Shown: piece after piece, positions 44,292-52,494 of the stretch
Numbering within the stretch: position 1 is the stretch's first letter
Layout: every line of letters begins with the position of its first letter
Virus record (IMG/VR): IMGVR_UViG_3300043410_001333
Coordinates: 1 to 64,000 of that record
Source of the DNA: a virus
Length of the DNA stretch: 64,000 bases
Strand: one strand, 5' to 3'
Notes under the pieces: generated by a model
Told to the model about the DNA's origin: nothing
Database searches by the model: none
Seen by the model: only the letters and a program-made list of their open reading frames with translations
Position numbers and translations under genes: made by a program

Positions 44292-44519
44292 TTAGCGGGT
44301 AATGGACTTGACCGTCCACATAACCGCTTCCTCTACCTTCGTCTTAGCCAGCGAAATTTCACGGCTAGGACCAACGTCGTCCAGCAGTTCAAGGAACGCC
44401 AAACCATGGTCCTTGATCGCCTTTATCTGCTGCTTCTCAGCATCGGAAAGCACACGGTATTCGTGACGCATAACGTTGTTTGCAACGCGGGCGTCAGATG
44501 TGGAAGACACCGTTTCCAT
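44292..44519 (-). CDS. acb2: Acb2-like cyclic-nucleotide sponge (anti-CBASS), 75 aa
   Basis: Resembles the Acb2/Tad1 hairpin-domain family: an all-helical protein with RHEYRVLSDAEKQQIKAIKDHG and C-terminal SREISLAKTKVEEAVMWTVKSIT. Acb2 proteins form hexamers that sequester cGAMP and other cyclic di- and trinucleotides, blocking CBASS effectors. From memory, the PaMx33 pocket uses a Tyr and a Lys 15 residues apart (Y11, K26); here Y21 and K36 have the same spacing. It shares one base with the SSB stop (TAATG), so it is expressed early with the replication genes. Binding activity is inferred. Confidence 0.75.
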   Translation of the reverse strand: METVSSTSDARVANNVMRHEYRVLSDAEKQQIKAIKDHGLAFLELLDDVGPSREISLAKTKVEEAVMWTVKSITR

Positions 44520-45394
44520 TACGCGCTCCTACCTGCAAACGGAGGGAACCCCGCACCGCCAGTCGGCGCCGCAAAAGCACCCTGCGGGACAGCCCCACTC
44601 TGCACAGGCGCGGTAGCGGCCGCCCCCGGCACACCGATAGGCTGCGACCCCCACGACGCTGCGCCACCCGGCGACGCAGCACCGTCAGCCTTCGGCAACT
44701 GGCCGAAAGCTGCCTGCGCAGCGCGCATCGGGTCATACGAACCCATCTTGTCTCCGCCCTTGGCAAACTGCACGGCGTTCAGCAGCACGCCGATACCACG
44801 GTTCGGAATAGACTGACCCGGCTGCGGAAACGCAAACACCGTAACCTGCGCACGAGCGTAGCAGCCGCTGTAGATCATGGACGGATCAAGCGGACGGCCT
44901 TCTTCGTTCAGACACACAGGCTGCTGGGATTCGCCCTTCTTGCTGACAGCCGTCACACCCATGTTCAGAACGAACAGGCCACGGTATGGCTCATACTTGG
45001 CCGGGTCCTTGGTGTAGAACGCATCACCCTGACGCAGCGGGTTGTGCAAACCACCCTGTTCACGGGTCAGATACTGCAGCATCATCTCCCCGTTCATCAT
45101 AACCATTTCGTCCGGCTTTTGCGGATTCGGACGGTTTTCGCCGGGCCAGCGGTGGTTGGCCACCATACAGATGGCCTTCCAAAGATCACCGCAATGTTCG
45201 GGTGCCAGCAGCAGCGTCATGCTGAAGCGCGGTTCCTGTCCAGGCTGTGCCGCACGGGCCTTAGCCAGAGTAACATACGACGCGCGACCGATAGGCGTCG
45301 TCAGACGAACATTACCGTACTTCGGATCAAGAACAAGTTCCTGTGCGGGGGCAGCGCAAGCAGCGCTGAAAAGATAATCATCGCGAGTAGACAT
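44519..45394 (-). CDS. DUF2815 single-stranded DNA-binding protein (291 aa)
   Basis: Start preceded by AGGAT. The OB-fold core has YVTLAKARAAQPGQEPRFSMTLL, a central PYRGLFVLNMGVTA strand, and YSGCYARAQVTVFAF / NRGIGVLLNAVQFAKGGD. These match the DUF2815 phage SSB-like family, found next to DUF2800 and SNF2 genes in many phages as here. The C-terminal 75 residues are Gly/Ala/Pro-rich and disordered, as in SSBs. Likely coats ssDNA at the fork. Confidence 0.8.
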   Translation of the reverse strand: MSTRDDYLFSAACAAPAQELVLDPKYGNVRLTTPIGRASYVTLAKARAAQPGQEPRFSMTLLLAPEHCGDLWKAICMVANHRWPGENRPNPQKPDEMVMMNGEMMLQYLTREQGGLHNPLRQGDAFYTKDPAKYEPYRGLFVLNMGVTAVSKKGESQQPVCLNEEGRPLDPSMIYSGCYARAQVTVFAFPQPGQSIPNRGIGVLLNAVQFAKGGDKMGSYDPMRAAQAAFGQLPKADGAASPGGAASWGSQPIGVPGAAATAPVQSGAVPQGAFAAPTGGAGFPPFAGRSA

Positions 45395-45410
45395 ACAAAA
45401 TCCTAGATAT

Positions 45411-46703
45411 TTACTGTGAAGTTAATGCTTGGGTGCCACTACCCTTTTCGGGAGTAGTGCGTTTCAAGTATAGCGCACCAAGCGGACGCTCTACAAGATC
45501 GTTCATCAAAAAACGCTTGTCCTTCGGCAAAAGTTTTTCAGCTTGTGCCGGGGACACCAGTTTCTGAGGCGGATACAGATCAGTCAGACTTGCGCCTGCC
45601 TTACGCAAGGTGTTAGCCGCTGACTGCGGATCAACCCACGCGCGGTTGCCCTGCCGCTGTCCCAGTTCCCAGCCGGGAACCGCCGCTCCTGCCTGCAACA
45701 ACTTCATGGCGCGATCTTCGACCGCTTCAATCCAGGCGTCGTATACCTTACGGCGTTCAAGCACTGTTGCGATAGCTTCAACGCCCATCAAGGATGGTTC
45801 AACCAACACGGGCGCTTCCTTGGGGATAGGTGGCATCGGACTTGTGGCCTTCAACGCAGCCGATACCATCCCACCGCGACTGGCACCAACAACCGCCATA
45901 CCTGACGCCTGTAACGCGGGACAGATAGATTTGGCGGGACACCAACGGCACCACTTGCCGGTAGGATCTACCGACAGCGACGGGTTTTCATCAAGTGCCG
46001 CGTCAAATGCCGATACAACCTTACCGGCAAAATCAATCAGCAAATCGTCAGGATGAAAGATGTGGCTACGAACGCGGTCATTCTCGTCGCGTGAGCGCGG
46101 TTGGATGACGACCGATTCCACTTCTTCCCAACCACCATCTACGCCAAATGTGACCAGTCCCATCAGCGCGTAGTCGAGCAACTGCGGTGAATCACCTTCG
46201 ACGCGTACGCCCTGACCGTACTTCAAGTCCATGATGGTCAGTTTGCGCGCCTTCTTGTCCACCAACGCCACGTCCGCCGTTCCGCGGTTTTGCTGCAGAA
46301 CAATATCGGACGGATCAAGCGGCGCTAGGGACAAAAAATATTCAAGGTGCTTTTCGGTGCTGTGAGTAATCTTGTCTTCAACGACGCTAACAGCAAACTT
46401 GACGGCTTCCTCCATCTCCGCATCGACAAGCCAATCTTCGCCTGTCTTCTCGTCAATCTTGATGCGCCGACCTGTCCATTCTTCCGGCATGCGGATTTCT
46501 GACAATGCTTCGTTGAACACCAGATGCGCCGCCGTGCCTTCCTTGGCAAACGACGAACTGGTGCGATCCCGCGGCAGAGTTGATGCAAGACTGACCGAAC
46601 CTGGACAGTTCAGCCAGCGCGACGCCGACGAAGGGCGAAACAACGCCTCTCCGTCAGCCGCTGCTACGTAGCGGTTAAACCGCTCCAAACGCTCTGGCGT
46701 CAA
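45411..46703 (-). CDS. DUF2800 PD-(D/E)XK nuclease (430 aa)
   Basis: RecB/Cas4-like exonuclease. The core reads GTADVALVDKKARKLTIMDLKYGQG, giving the D-(x)n-D-x-K signature, with a C-terminal cysteine cluster (WCRWCPAKSICPAL) typical of iron-sulfur Cas4-like nucleases. The opening RPSSASRWLNCPGSVSL is the family hallmark. TTG start overlaps the previous stop (TTGA), suggesting strict coupling. Acts with the SSB and helicase in recombination-dependent replication. Confidence 0.8.
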   Translation of the reverse strand: MTPERLERFNRYVAAADGEALFRPSSASRWLNCPGSVSLASTLPRDRTSSSFAKEGTAAHLVFNEALSEIRMPEEWTGRRIKIDEKTGEDWLVDAEMEEAVKFAVSVVEDKITHSTEKHLEYFLSLAPLDPSDIVLQQNRGTADVALVDKKARKLTIMDLKYGQGVRVEGDSPQLLDYALMGLVTFGVDGGWEEVESVVIQPRSRDENDRVRSHIFHPDDLLIDFAGKVVSAFDAALDENPSLSVDPTGKWCRWCPAKSICPALQASGMAVVGASRGGMVSAALKATSPMPPIPKEAPVLVEPSLMGVEAIATVLERRKVYDAWIEAVEDRAMKLLQAGAAVPGWELGQRQGNRAWVDPQSAANTLRKAGASLTDLYPPQKLVSPAQAEKLLPKDKRFLMNDLVERPLGALYLKRTTPEKGSGTQALTSQ

Positions 46704-47452
46704 AGCTGCAACTCAGCCAGGATTTCCATCGCAAGCCGTTCGCGGTGTTCGGCCGGAACCTGTTCCAGCAGCGTCCAAGGCGCTTTCTCCGTGCCATCCT
46801 GCCACTGACGACGCCGCATGATCTGAAACGCAAAACCTGTCTTGGCTTTGTTTGCCTCAGCAATAACCGCGCGTAGATCCTCTACCGTAAAAGTACGGTC
46901 CGTCTCCGCTGCTGTGGACGTAACAGGGGGCATCGCTGCGGGCTGAACCTGCGACTGTGCGACCGGCGGCGTAAACACAGGCGTCGGCGCGACAGTAGCA
47001 GCACCCGGCGCCGGGAACGACGGCATCGTGTTGGTTGTGCTAGGCTGGAACATCGGCGGGGGCGCGGATGCGACCGACTGCTGGAACGACGCGGAAGACA
47101 TAAGCGTGTTTTCCGCGATACCGTAACCTATCGCTACGTCTGGTGTCGTCTCGGGCGCTGTCGTCTCTGCTTCCGGTGCAGGAGCCGTTTCCGCTACCTT
47201 CTTGGCGTTGCTGGGGCGTCCGCGCTTCTTCACGGGTGTCACAACAGCGGCATCCGATGCAGGGGCTGTGCGGATTTCCGGTTCGTCGCCGGTATCGTCC
47301 GTGTCAGTTTCGTCCGGAAGCGTTTCGGTAGCGGGTGTCGTCACACGGTCCGTGACAATACCGCGCGAAGCCAGCATCAGGCTCTTGGCGGCTTCGGAAA
47401 CAAGATTGGGATATTCGGTTTCGAGTGTATCAAACTTGATTGTTACGCGCAT
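46700..47452 (-). CDS. Hypothetical protein with AT-hook-like motif (250 aa)
   Basis: Starts MRVTIKFDTLETEYPNLV. It then has an acidic stretch, a KKRGRPSNAKK AT-hook-like core, a long Pro/Ala/Thr-rich disordered middle, and a C-terminal helical domain (FTVEDLRAVIAEANKAKTG..., AEHRERLAMEIL). The AT-hook suggests minor-groove DNA binding. Position between helicase and nuclease implies an accessory replication or recombination factor. No family assigned. Confidence 0.65.
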   Translation of the reverse strand: MRVTIKFDTLETEYPNLVSEAAKSLMLASRGIVTDRVTTPATETLPDETDTDDTGDEPEIRTAPASDAAVVTPVKKRGRPSNAKKVAETAPAPEAETTAPETTPDVAIGYGIAENTLMSSASFQQSVASAPPPMFQPSTTNTMPSFPAPGAATVAPTPVFTPPVAQSQVQPAAMPPVTSTAAETDRTFTVEDLRAVIAEANKAKTGFAFQIMRRRQWQDGTEKAPWTLLEQVPAEHRERLAMEILAELQL

Positions 47453-47465
47453 TGTATATCCTAAG

Positions 47466-48788
47466 TCAGTGCGTGGCTGTTAGAAGATCAAGAAACGATT
47501 GAGCGGCTACATGTTTACGTTGGATGACCGTAGCCATTATTTCATCCAACCAGCAACCAGAAGCCTGCAACACATCGGCCGTTACAGGTTTTTCCTGGGT
47601 GATACGGTGAACTCGTTTGATAGCCTGAAACAAAGCGGTAGCTGTCCACGGTTGTTCGGCGACGATGGCGTTCTGTGATCGTGTCAGCGTCAAACCCATC
47701 CCACCTGCCTGCGTCTGCACCAGCAGCGCGTCAAGAGCGCCCTTTTGGAACCAATCCACAGCGGCTGTCAACTGCTTTCGCGTGCTGCTGCCGTCAATAT
47801 AGGACACCCGCCGCCCTTGATCGGCTAGTGACTGCCCGATCAGGTCCCTGACACTTGTATGTTGGAAGAAAATGACTGAGGGTTTTGCGGTTTCCATGAC
47901 GTGCTGAGTGACAGCCGCTGATTTGGCCACACCTAGTATGCGACGCACGCGCGACATTTCGTTGTCACGTATTTCGTCTTGCGTTTCCAGCATATCCGAC
48001 ACTTGCTGCGGTGTCCATTTTTCAAGAACCGGCGCTATTTCGTCGTATACGCTATCGTCTATATAAACCGGCTTGTTTTGTATAGTCAGCGGCGGAAGGT
48101 CGATACCGGCCGATTGAAGTGTACGCCGCAGGCAGAAAGGTCGAAACACAGCGGCTAGTTCTTCCGGGTTTTTCACACCCGACGCCTTCCAGCCTTCACG
48201 ACCATCGGGACGCAATTCCGCAAAGCGCCTTACGAAGTCGAACCATGTAGGGGCGTCCCCGTAAAACCGCCGCAACGGCCCATAAGATATAGGGTACAAG
48301 TCAGCCGCTGAATTGACAATAGGCGTGCCGGTCAGAAACCAGATATGATTCGCACGTGTCCATAGGCCCTGATCCGCCAGCAGCACGCCAGTTCGCTGCG
48401 CTTCAAAACGACGAAACTCGGCCGATTCATCAACTATGATCGTGTCAAACGGATCAACACCAAACAGTTCGTAGGCCCTGCGCTTTTGCACAAGAGCGGC
48501 GTGAGACACGATACATACGCATGGACCCTTGGCCGGTATAACATCCTGTGGCGACGCTATGACTACCACGGGGCGCTCTATATCCTGCTGCTGTTCGGCG
48601 GTGTTCGCCCAGTGATTTCGCACCAGCGCTGGCGATAAGATAAGGACGCGCTCGGCTTTGATGCGGTCAGCAGCCGCTATGGCTTGGCCTGACTTACCGA
48701 CACCCGGTTCGTCAAGCAGCAGCGCAACACGACGTTCTGCCAGGAAATCCGCGCCGATTTCCTGATGCGGCATCAGTTTGTATTTCAA
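47466..48788 (-). CDS. SNF2-family helicase/translocase (440 aa)
   Basis: Superfamily 2 ATPase: Walker A DEPGVGKSGQA (26-36), motif II DESAEFRR in IIVDESAEF, motif III TGTPIVN, and C-terminal motif V/VI AGGMGLTLTRSQNAI and QAIKRVHRITQ. No accessory domains, compact like phage SNF2 helicases linked to DUF2800/DUF2815. TTG start overlaps the previous stop (TTGA). Probably remodels forks or aids recombination. Confidence 0.85.
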   Translation of the reverse strand: MKYKLMPHQEIGADFLAERRVALLLDEPGVGKSGQAIAAADRIKAERVLILSPALVRNHWANTAEQQQDIERPVVVIASPQDVIPAKGPCVCIVSHAALVQKRRAYELFGVDPFDTIIVDESAEFRRFEAQRTGVLLADQGLWTRANHIWFLTGTPIVNSAADLYPISYGPLRRFYGDAPTWFDFVRRFAELRPDGREGWKASGVKNPEELAAVFRPFCLRRTLQSAGIDLPPLTIQNKPVYIDDSVYDEIAPVLEKWTPQQVSDMLETQDEIRDNEMSRVRRILGVAKSAAVTQHVMETAKPSVIFFQHTSVRDLIGQSLADQGRRVSYIDGSSTRKQLTAAVDWFQKGALDALLVQTQAGGMGLTLTRSQNAIVAEQPWTATALFQAIKRVHRITQEKPVTADVLQASGCWLDEIMATVIQRKHVAAQSFLDLLTATH

Positions 48789-48979
48789 AAGATAGTGGCG
48801 TACAGACGTTCGCGCGCTTCTTCGATCTGCGCATACTCATGATCGGTTAGATATCCTGTATGCGCAAACCCTGGCTGTCCAACATCTTCCCGACGCGCAA
48901 GAAGAACATCAACCCAACGCGCGCCACACGAACATACACGTCCGTTAGGTGTTTCCGAGAACAAGTGTCCTGCAATCAT
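48785..48979 (-). CDS. Small Cys-containing protein (64 aa)
   Basis: ATGA overlap with RusA upstream and TTGA overlap with the helicase downstream. Residues 14-24 (GRVCSCGARWVD) could form half a zinc knuckle; the rest is helical. Unknown function; the overlaps make it a real gene of the operon. Confidence 0.6.
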   Translation of the reverse strand: MIAGHLFSETPNGRVCSCGARWVDVLLARREDVGQPGFAHTGYLTDHEYAQIEEARERLYATIF

Positions 48980-49401
48980 TGCACGGGTTCCAGAGGGATT
49001 ACTGTTACGTCAACGCGGGGTGTGTCGCTGTAAAACTTGTCTGCTTCAATACGGACAACTTGAGCATCATCACGCCACACAATGCAGTTAATAGCGTCTT
49101 TTACAAGTTTGATGATATTGTCCAGATCCGGCTTTGATGTAGGACGTTGCCAACTATCCATAGCCGCTTGGCGTTTCTTGGCGCTCCACGACACAGGAAT
49201 AGGCATGTGGGCGGTCAGTTGAAACTTCAAAGGCCCTTCCAGTGGCGGTCTACCGGCCATGGCAGCGGCCGCAAACATGCGGACGGCCCCTTCCTCCGTT
49301 CTGGTCTGTTGGGGCGTAAACGCTACAGCGTGCCCAGCCACTTTACCGATACGAGGACGCTGCTTACCGCGGGGTTGTCCTGGAATACTAAATGATATCA
49401 T
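48976..49401 (-). CDS. rusA: RusA-like Holliday junction resolvase (141 aa)
   Basis: Cleaves four-way junctions and branched replication intermediates. Family marks are FSIPGQPRGKQRPRIG at the N-terminus and RPTSKPDLDNIIKLVKDAINCIVWRDDAQVV in the C-terminal half, where the aspartates of KPDLDN and DDAQ form the active site. Length is typical (about 120-140). Near the front of the minus-strand replication operon. Confidence 0.9.
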   Translation of the reverse strand: MISFSIPGQPRGKQRPRIGKVAGHAVAFTPQQTRTEEGAVRMFAAAAMAGRPPLEGPLKFQLTAHMPIPVSWSAKKRQAAMDSWQRPTSKPDLDNIIKLVKDAINCIVWRDDAQVVRIEADKFYSDTPRVDVTVIPLEPVQ

Positions 49402-49404
49402 ATA

Positions 49405-49623
49405 CTAATCTAAACTTTTGAATTCCAAATAGGGGAATTTTTTCCCAGCAACATGCTGTTCGTGTCCGCAAGCATTACACTTATGCGGAAACATGGGAAA
49501 ATTGATATTAACCACAGCGCCTTCCGAATATTCCAACTCGCCTTCGCGGCAATGAGGACACAACGCCTTCACCTTCACAGGACGCATCGGCACTTCTACT
49601 ACCCTCGGATCGTCGTCGGTCAT
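49405..49623 (-). CDS. Zinc-ribbon protein (72 aa)
   Basis: Four cysteines in two pairs: LCPHCREGELEYS and HKCNACGHEQ, a clear zinc ribbon. First gene of the minus-strand replication operon; ATG 49623 is used in preference to the in-frame TTG before it. No obvious Shine-Dalgarno, so it could be leaderless or weakly translated. Possibly a transcription modulator. Confidence 0.65.
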   Translation of the reverse strand: MTDDDPRVVEVPMRPVKVKALCPHCREGELEYSEGAVVNINFPMFPHKCNACGHEQHVAGKKFPYLEFKSLD

Positions 49624-49743
49624 CAATCACAATCAAAATAAAACGGTTGGCAACCGCCGCTGGGCTACGGTAGAAACGGTTCGCGCGTTTCCGCTCGGCC
49701 CCGGCAGACGGGCGCGTTCCCTCCATATACAGTTTTTACGGAA
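49624..49743. promoter_or_regulatory. Divergent control region with palindrome
   Basis: The only gap between the minus-strand replication operon and the plus-strand nucleotide-metabolism operon. It contains CGGTTG-G-CAACCG (49644-49656), a perfect palindrome well placed as an operator for both directions. I found no convincing -35/-10 pair, which may mean phage-specific or activator-dependent promoters. Confidence 0.45.
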
Positions 49744-50172
49744 ATGGCAACCACTATGGAACACGACCTGAAAAGCCTGCCGGACGGCTTTGCGGACCTG
49801 ATGAACGGCACTAAGACTTTTGAATTGCGTCTGGATGATCGTCCGTATGCCGTGGGTGACACGCTGCGGTTGCGGGAGTGGGTAGACGACGCCTACAGCG
49901 GCCGGACCGTCGTCAAGCGCATCAGCCACACGCTGCGGGGTTGCGAACATTTGCCCAAGGGCTTCGTCCTGATGGCCCTGGTGGACGCTAACAGCAACAT
50001 TACCGATTTGTTAGATGACATGAGCGCCGTCATCCGAGTAGCCGAAGGCCGTGTCACCGATGACACGTCCTACACGATGCGCGAACGGTGGTTGACACTC
50101 GCTGACAAGGGGCGCGCTATGGTTAATAATCTGAAATCGCAAAACATTTTTATGGTGGCGGTGCAGAAGTAA
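49744..50172 (+). CDS. DUF3850 / ASCH-PUA-like protein (142 aa)
   Basis: N-terminal 75 residues match DUF3850: HDLKSLPDGFADLMNGTKTFELRLDDRPYAVGDTLRL (given in part), REWVDD, and the closing LPKGFVLMAL strand. This PUA/ASCH-like fold binds nucleic acid, often RNA. C-terminal 60 residues are an extra helical extension. First gene of the divergent operon, consistent with early expression. Confidence 0.75.
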   Translation: MATTMEHDLKSLPDGFADLMNGTKTFELRLDDRPYAVGDTLRLREWVDDAYSGRTVVKRISHTLRGCEHLPKGFVLMALVDANSNITDLLDDMSAVIRVAEGRVTDDTSYTMRERWLTLADKGRAMVNNLKSQNIFMVAVQK

Positions 50173-50513
50173 TGCGCGTGTTGGTGTGCGGCGGCAGAGA
50201 CTACAGTGACTGGCAACACGTATGGGCTGTGTTAGACGAATATCATTCGTTGTATAACATAGACACTGTTATCCACGGCGCCGCGCGTGGCGCGGATACT
50301 TTAGCCAGCGACTGGGCGCATAATCGCAATGTGCGAGTAGAACCTTATCGCGCACAGTGGAACACGCACGACAACGCTGCTGGTCCTATTCGCAACAAGC
50401 AAATGTTGGACGAAGGCAAACCCGATATTGTTATCGCGTTTCCAGGCGGAAGGGGCACAGAAAACATGATCCAGCAAGCAACCGCTGCTGGTGTTCAGGT
50501 GGGGAGAGTATAA
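50172..50513 (+). CDS. DUF2493 / SLOG-family protein (113 aa)
   Basis: Rossmann-like SLOG domain: MRVLVCGGRDYSDW, then VIHGAARGADTLASDWA, AGPIRNKQML and IAFPGGRGTENM. These Gly-rich loops match DUF2493/YspA-type proteins, relatives of nucleotide-binding LOG and DprA families that bind ADP-ribose-like or cyclic nucleotides. In a phage it could act on nucleotide signals; the ligand is unknown. One-base overlap with the previous stop. Confidence 0.75.
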   Translation: MRVLVCGGRDYSDWQHVWAVLDEYHSLYNIDTVIHGAARGADTLASDWAHNRNVRVEPYRAQWNTHDNAAGPIRNKQMLDEGKPDIVIAFPGGRGTENMIQQATAAGVQVGRV

Positions 50514-50517
50514 TTTG

Positions 50518-52494
50518 GTGCCGAGTGTCACGCTCCTTACCGGAGATGCTTTAGACCAACTCCGCAATCTTCCTGATGAAAGTGTGCATTGTTGTGTGAC
50601 TTCCCCTCCTTATTTCGGGTTGCGGTCATATTTACCCGGCGTAGTTCGGTTAAAATTGAATATACCCGACAACGTTTCAGCGGCGGTTATTGAAAAATTA
50701 ACTGCGTATGGTATAATGCCTGTTTATAGTAATACAAATGAAATAAATGGTAGTTCGTGCGTAAATCAAACGGTCAGTTTGCCGCAGGGTATCACTGGCG
50801 GAAGCACCAAGCATTCCGCGATAGAGAATGGCTTATCTACAACTACACAGACTTGGGGCGAAGTTCGGGAGACATCGCAGCAGAATTTGGTACAACCGGA
50901 GAAGCTATTTTATTTTGGTTGCGGAAGTACGACATTCCTCGCAGATCAATTTCCGAGGCGCGAAGTACTAAAAAATGGGGACTTAGCGGACAGAACAACC
51001 CCATGTGGAACAAACGCGGAGAACTTAACCACCGATGGCTTGGTGGAGTTACCGCCGAAAGGCAAGCGTTTTACGCAAGTTACGAGTGGAAACAAGCGTG
51101 TTCGACGGTCTGGAAACGCGACGACGCCAGATGTCGTAGATGCGGGCTGCACAAAAAAGATCAGCCAGACTTGTCTTACCACATCCACCACATTATTAGT
51201 TTCGCCAACGTTGAAACACGAGCCGATCCGTCAAACCTCGTGTTGTTGTGTGAAAAATGCCACCGCTTTGTCCACTCTCGCGCTAACACAAACCGCGAAT
51301 TTATTCTTAAAACGTGATATTCCTTGTAACTTGCTGCGCTATTTTGAACCGGCGGAAATAGGTTTAGAACCCACACCCGACGAATATATCGCGCGTCTAG
51401 TTAGTGTGTTTCGTGAAGTGCGACGTGTGTTACGCAGCGACGGGTCGTTTTGGTTGAACATAGGCGATTCGTACGCGCGTAATCCATCAAAAGGTGGTAG
51501 CGGCCCTAGTGGTAAGAACAGCGCGTTCTACGGAGATTCCTATACGGATGCTCAAACAGCCGCCGATAGATCATTCGGAGAAGCCAAAGAAAAAGACCTG
51601 CTAATGATACCAGCCGCTGTCGCCATCGCTTTACGCGCGGACGGTTGGTATCTTCGGTCCAACATCGCGTGGACCAAGGGTTCGGTTATGCCGGAAAGTG
51701 TGAAAGACCGACCTAGCAGCGCGCACGAAAGCATATTCATGCTGACCAAGACGACGCGATATTTCTATGACGGGTTTGCTGTTGCTGAGTCCCCCGCTGA
51801 ATCTTCCCTAAAACGGATAACGCAACCCAACTTCAAAAATCAAAAAGGTGGCGAGAAGGATTACGGAAACGGCACTAACAGCAACCGAAGCGCGCGAAAG
51901 ACCCTGGAAAACTTTGCGGCTAATCCAACCAGACAACTCCGCAACCACTGGCACATCAACCCTGAACCGCTGCGAGACGCACACTTCGCCGCTTTCCCAA
52001 CCCGTCTTGCTAGTCGCTGTGTCCAAGCAGCTACGTCAGAATACGGCTGCTGCGGGGTGTGCGGGGCGCCGTATAAGCGTATCATCGCCCTAGGTGAACC
52101 GGATGCAGAACATATGGCCGCGTGCGGGGCTGACAGCAGCGGTGGTTATGATGGTGTATCGCAGAAAGACTACGCCTCCGCGCAAGCCCAGGACGCTTCC
52201 GCTACCAAAGCCCGTATTCTGGCGGGTATGCGCAAGAAGGAAACGGTCGGTTGGGAAAAGACTTGCGCTTGCGATTGCACTGACGTAGTGCCCGCTTTGG
52301 TGCTGGACCCGTTTTCAGGAGCCGGAACGACAGCGCTGTGTGCTGTCAGATTAGGACGCGATGCTATCGGTATCGACCTTAACAGCGAATACCACGAAAT
52401 AGGTGTGCGGCGTATCGCCAATCCAGACGCAAAGTGTCTGGACACAAACGGCGAACGACTTCCATTCAGAGAAGGAAAGGTGTTTGTGTCTTGA
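50518..52494 (+). CDS. DNA methyltransferase interrupted by an HNH gene (658 aa ORF)
   Basis: Beta-class N6-adenine/N4-cytosine methyltransferase: catalytic TSPPYFGL at residues 28-35 and SAM-binding LDPFSGAGTTALCAVRLGRDAIGIDL near the C-terminus, with a Cys cluster (CGVCGAPYKR, CACDC) of the family. Between SYLPG (to 50640) and PAEIGLEPTPDEY (from 51349) there are about 700 bases with no counterpart in such enzymes. This segment holds an HNH gene in another frame, yet the methyltransferase frame remains open throughout. GTG 50518 is preferred because GGGGAGAG lies eight bases upstream. Whether the ORF makes an active enzyme is unknown. Confidence 0.8.
   Translation: MPSVTLLTGDALDQLRNLPDESVHCCVTSPPYFGLRSYLPGVVRLKLNIPDNVSAAVIEKLTAYGIMPVYSNTNEINGSSCVNQTVSLPQGITGGSTKHSAIENGLSTTTQTWGEVRETSQQNLVQPEKLFYFGCGSTTFLADQFPRREVLKNGDLADRTTPCGTNAENLTTDGLVELPPKGKRFTQVTSGNKRVRRSGNATTPDVVDAGCTKKISQTCLTTSTTLLVSPTLKHEPIRQTSCCCVKNATALSTLALTQTANLFLKRDIPCNLLRYFEPAEIGLEPTPDEYIARLVSVFREVRRVLRSDGSFWLNIGDSYARNPSKGGSGPSGKNSAFYGDSYTDAQTAADRSFGEAKEKDLLMIPAAVAIALRADGWYLRSNIAWTKGSVMPESVKDRPSSAHESIFMLTKTTRYFYDGFAVAESPAESSLKRITQPNFKNQKGGEKDYGNGTNSNRSARKTLENFAANPTRQLRNHWHINPEPLRDAHFAAFPTRLASRCVQAATSEYGCCGVCGAPYKRIIALGEPDAEHMAACGADSSGGYDGVSQKDYASAQAQDASATKARILAGMRKKETVGWEKTCACDCTDVVPALVLDPFSGAGTTALCAVRLGRDAIGIDLNSEYHEIGVRRIANPDAKCLDTNGERLPFREGKVFVS
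50757..51317 (+). CDS. HNH endonuclease nested out of frame in the methyltransferase (186 aa)
   Basis: GTG 50757 is the only possible start, since TAG lies two codons upstream. N-terminal DNA-binding part: NGQFAAGYHWRKHQAFRD and a helix-turn-helix-like SGDIAAEFGTTGEAILFWLRKYDI. C-terminal HNH: CRRCGLHKK...YHIHHIISFANVETRADPSNLVLLCEKCHRFVH with both CxxC pairs and the HH active site. Encoded in the -1 frame relative to the methyltransferase. A probable homing endonuclease lodged in a host gene. Confidence 0.85.
   Translation: MRKSNGQFAAGYHWRKHQAFRDREWLIYNYTDLGRSSGDIAAEFGTTGEAILFWLRKYDIPRRSISEARSTKKWGLSGQNNPMWNKRGELNHRWLGGVTAERQAFYASYEWKQACSTVWKRDDARCRRCGLHKKDQPDLSYHIHHIISFANVETRADPSNLVLLCEKCHRFVHSRANTNREFILKT

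Noticed and set aside
44480-45406. 308-residue plus-strand ORF opposite the SSB gene
   Set aside because: Extremely Arg/His-rich shadow of the DUF2815 gene; no ribosome binding site.
50641-51351. Group I intron carrying the HNH gene in the methyltransferase
   Set aside because: The flanks outside the HNH ORF total only about 150 bases and I could not find the conserved P/Q/R/S core or a clear P1/P10; left open for a covariance search.
50641-51351. Intein in the methyltransferase
   Set aside because: No Cys/Ser/Thr-led block A, no TxxH block B and no Asn/Gln before a nucleophile at the end.
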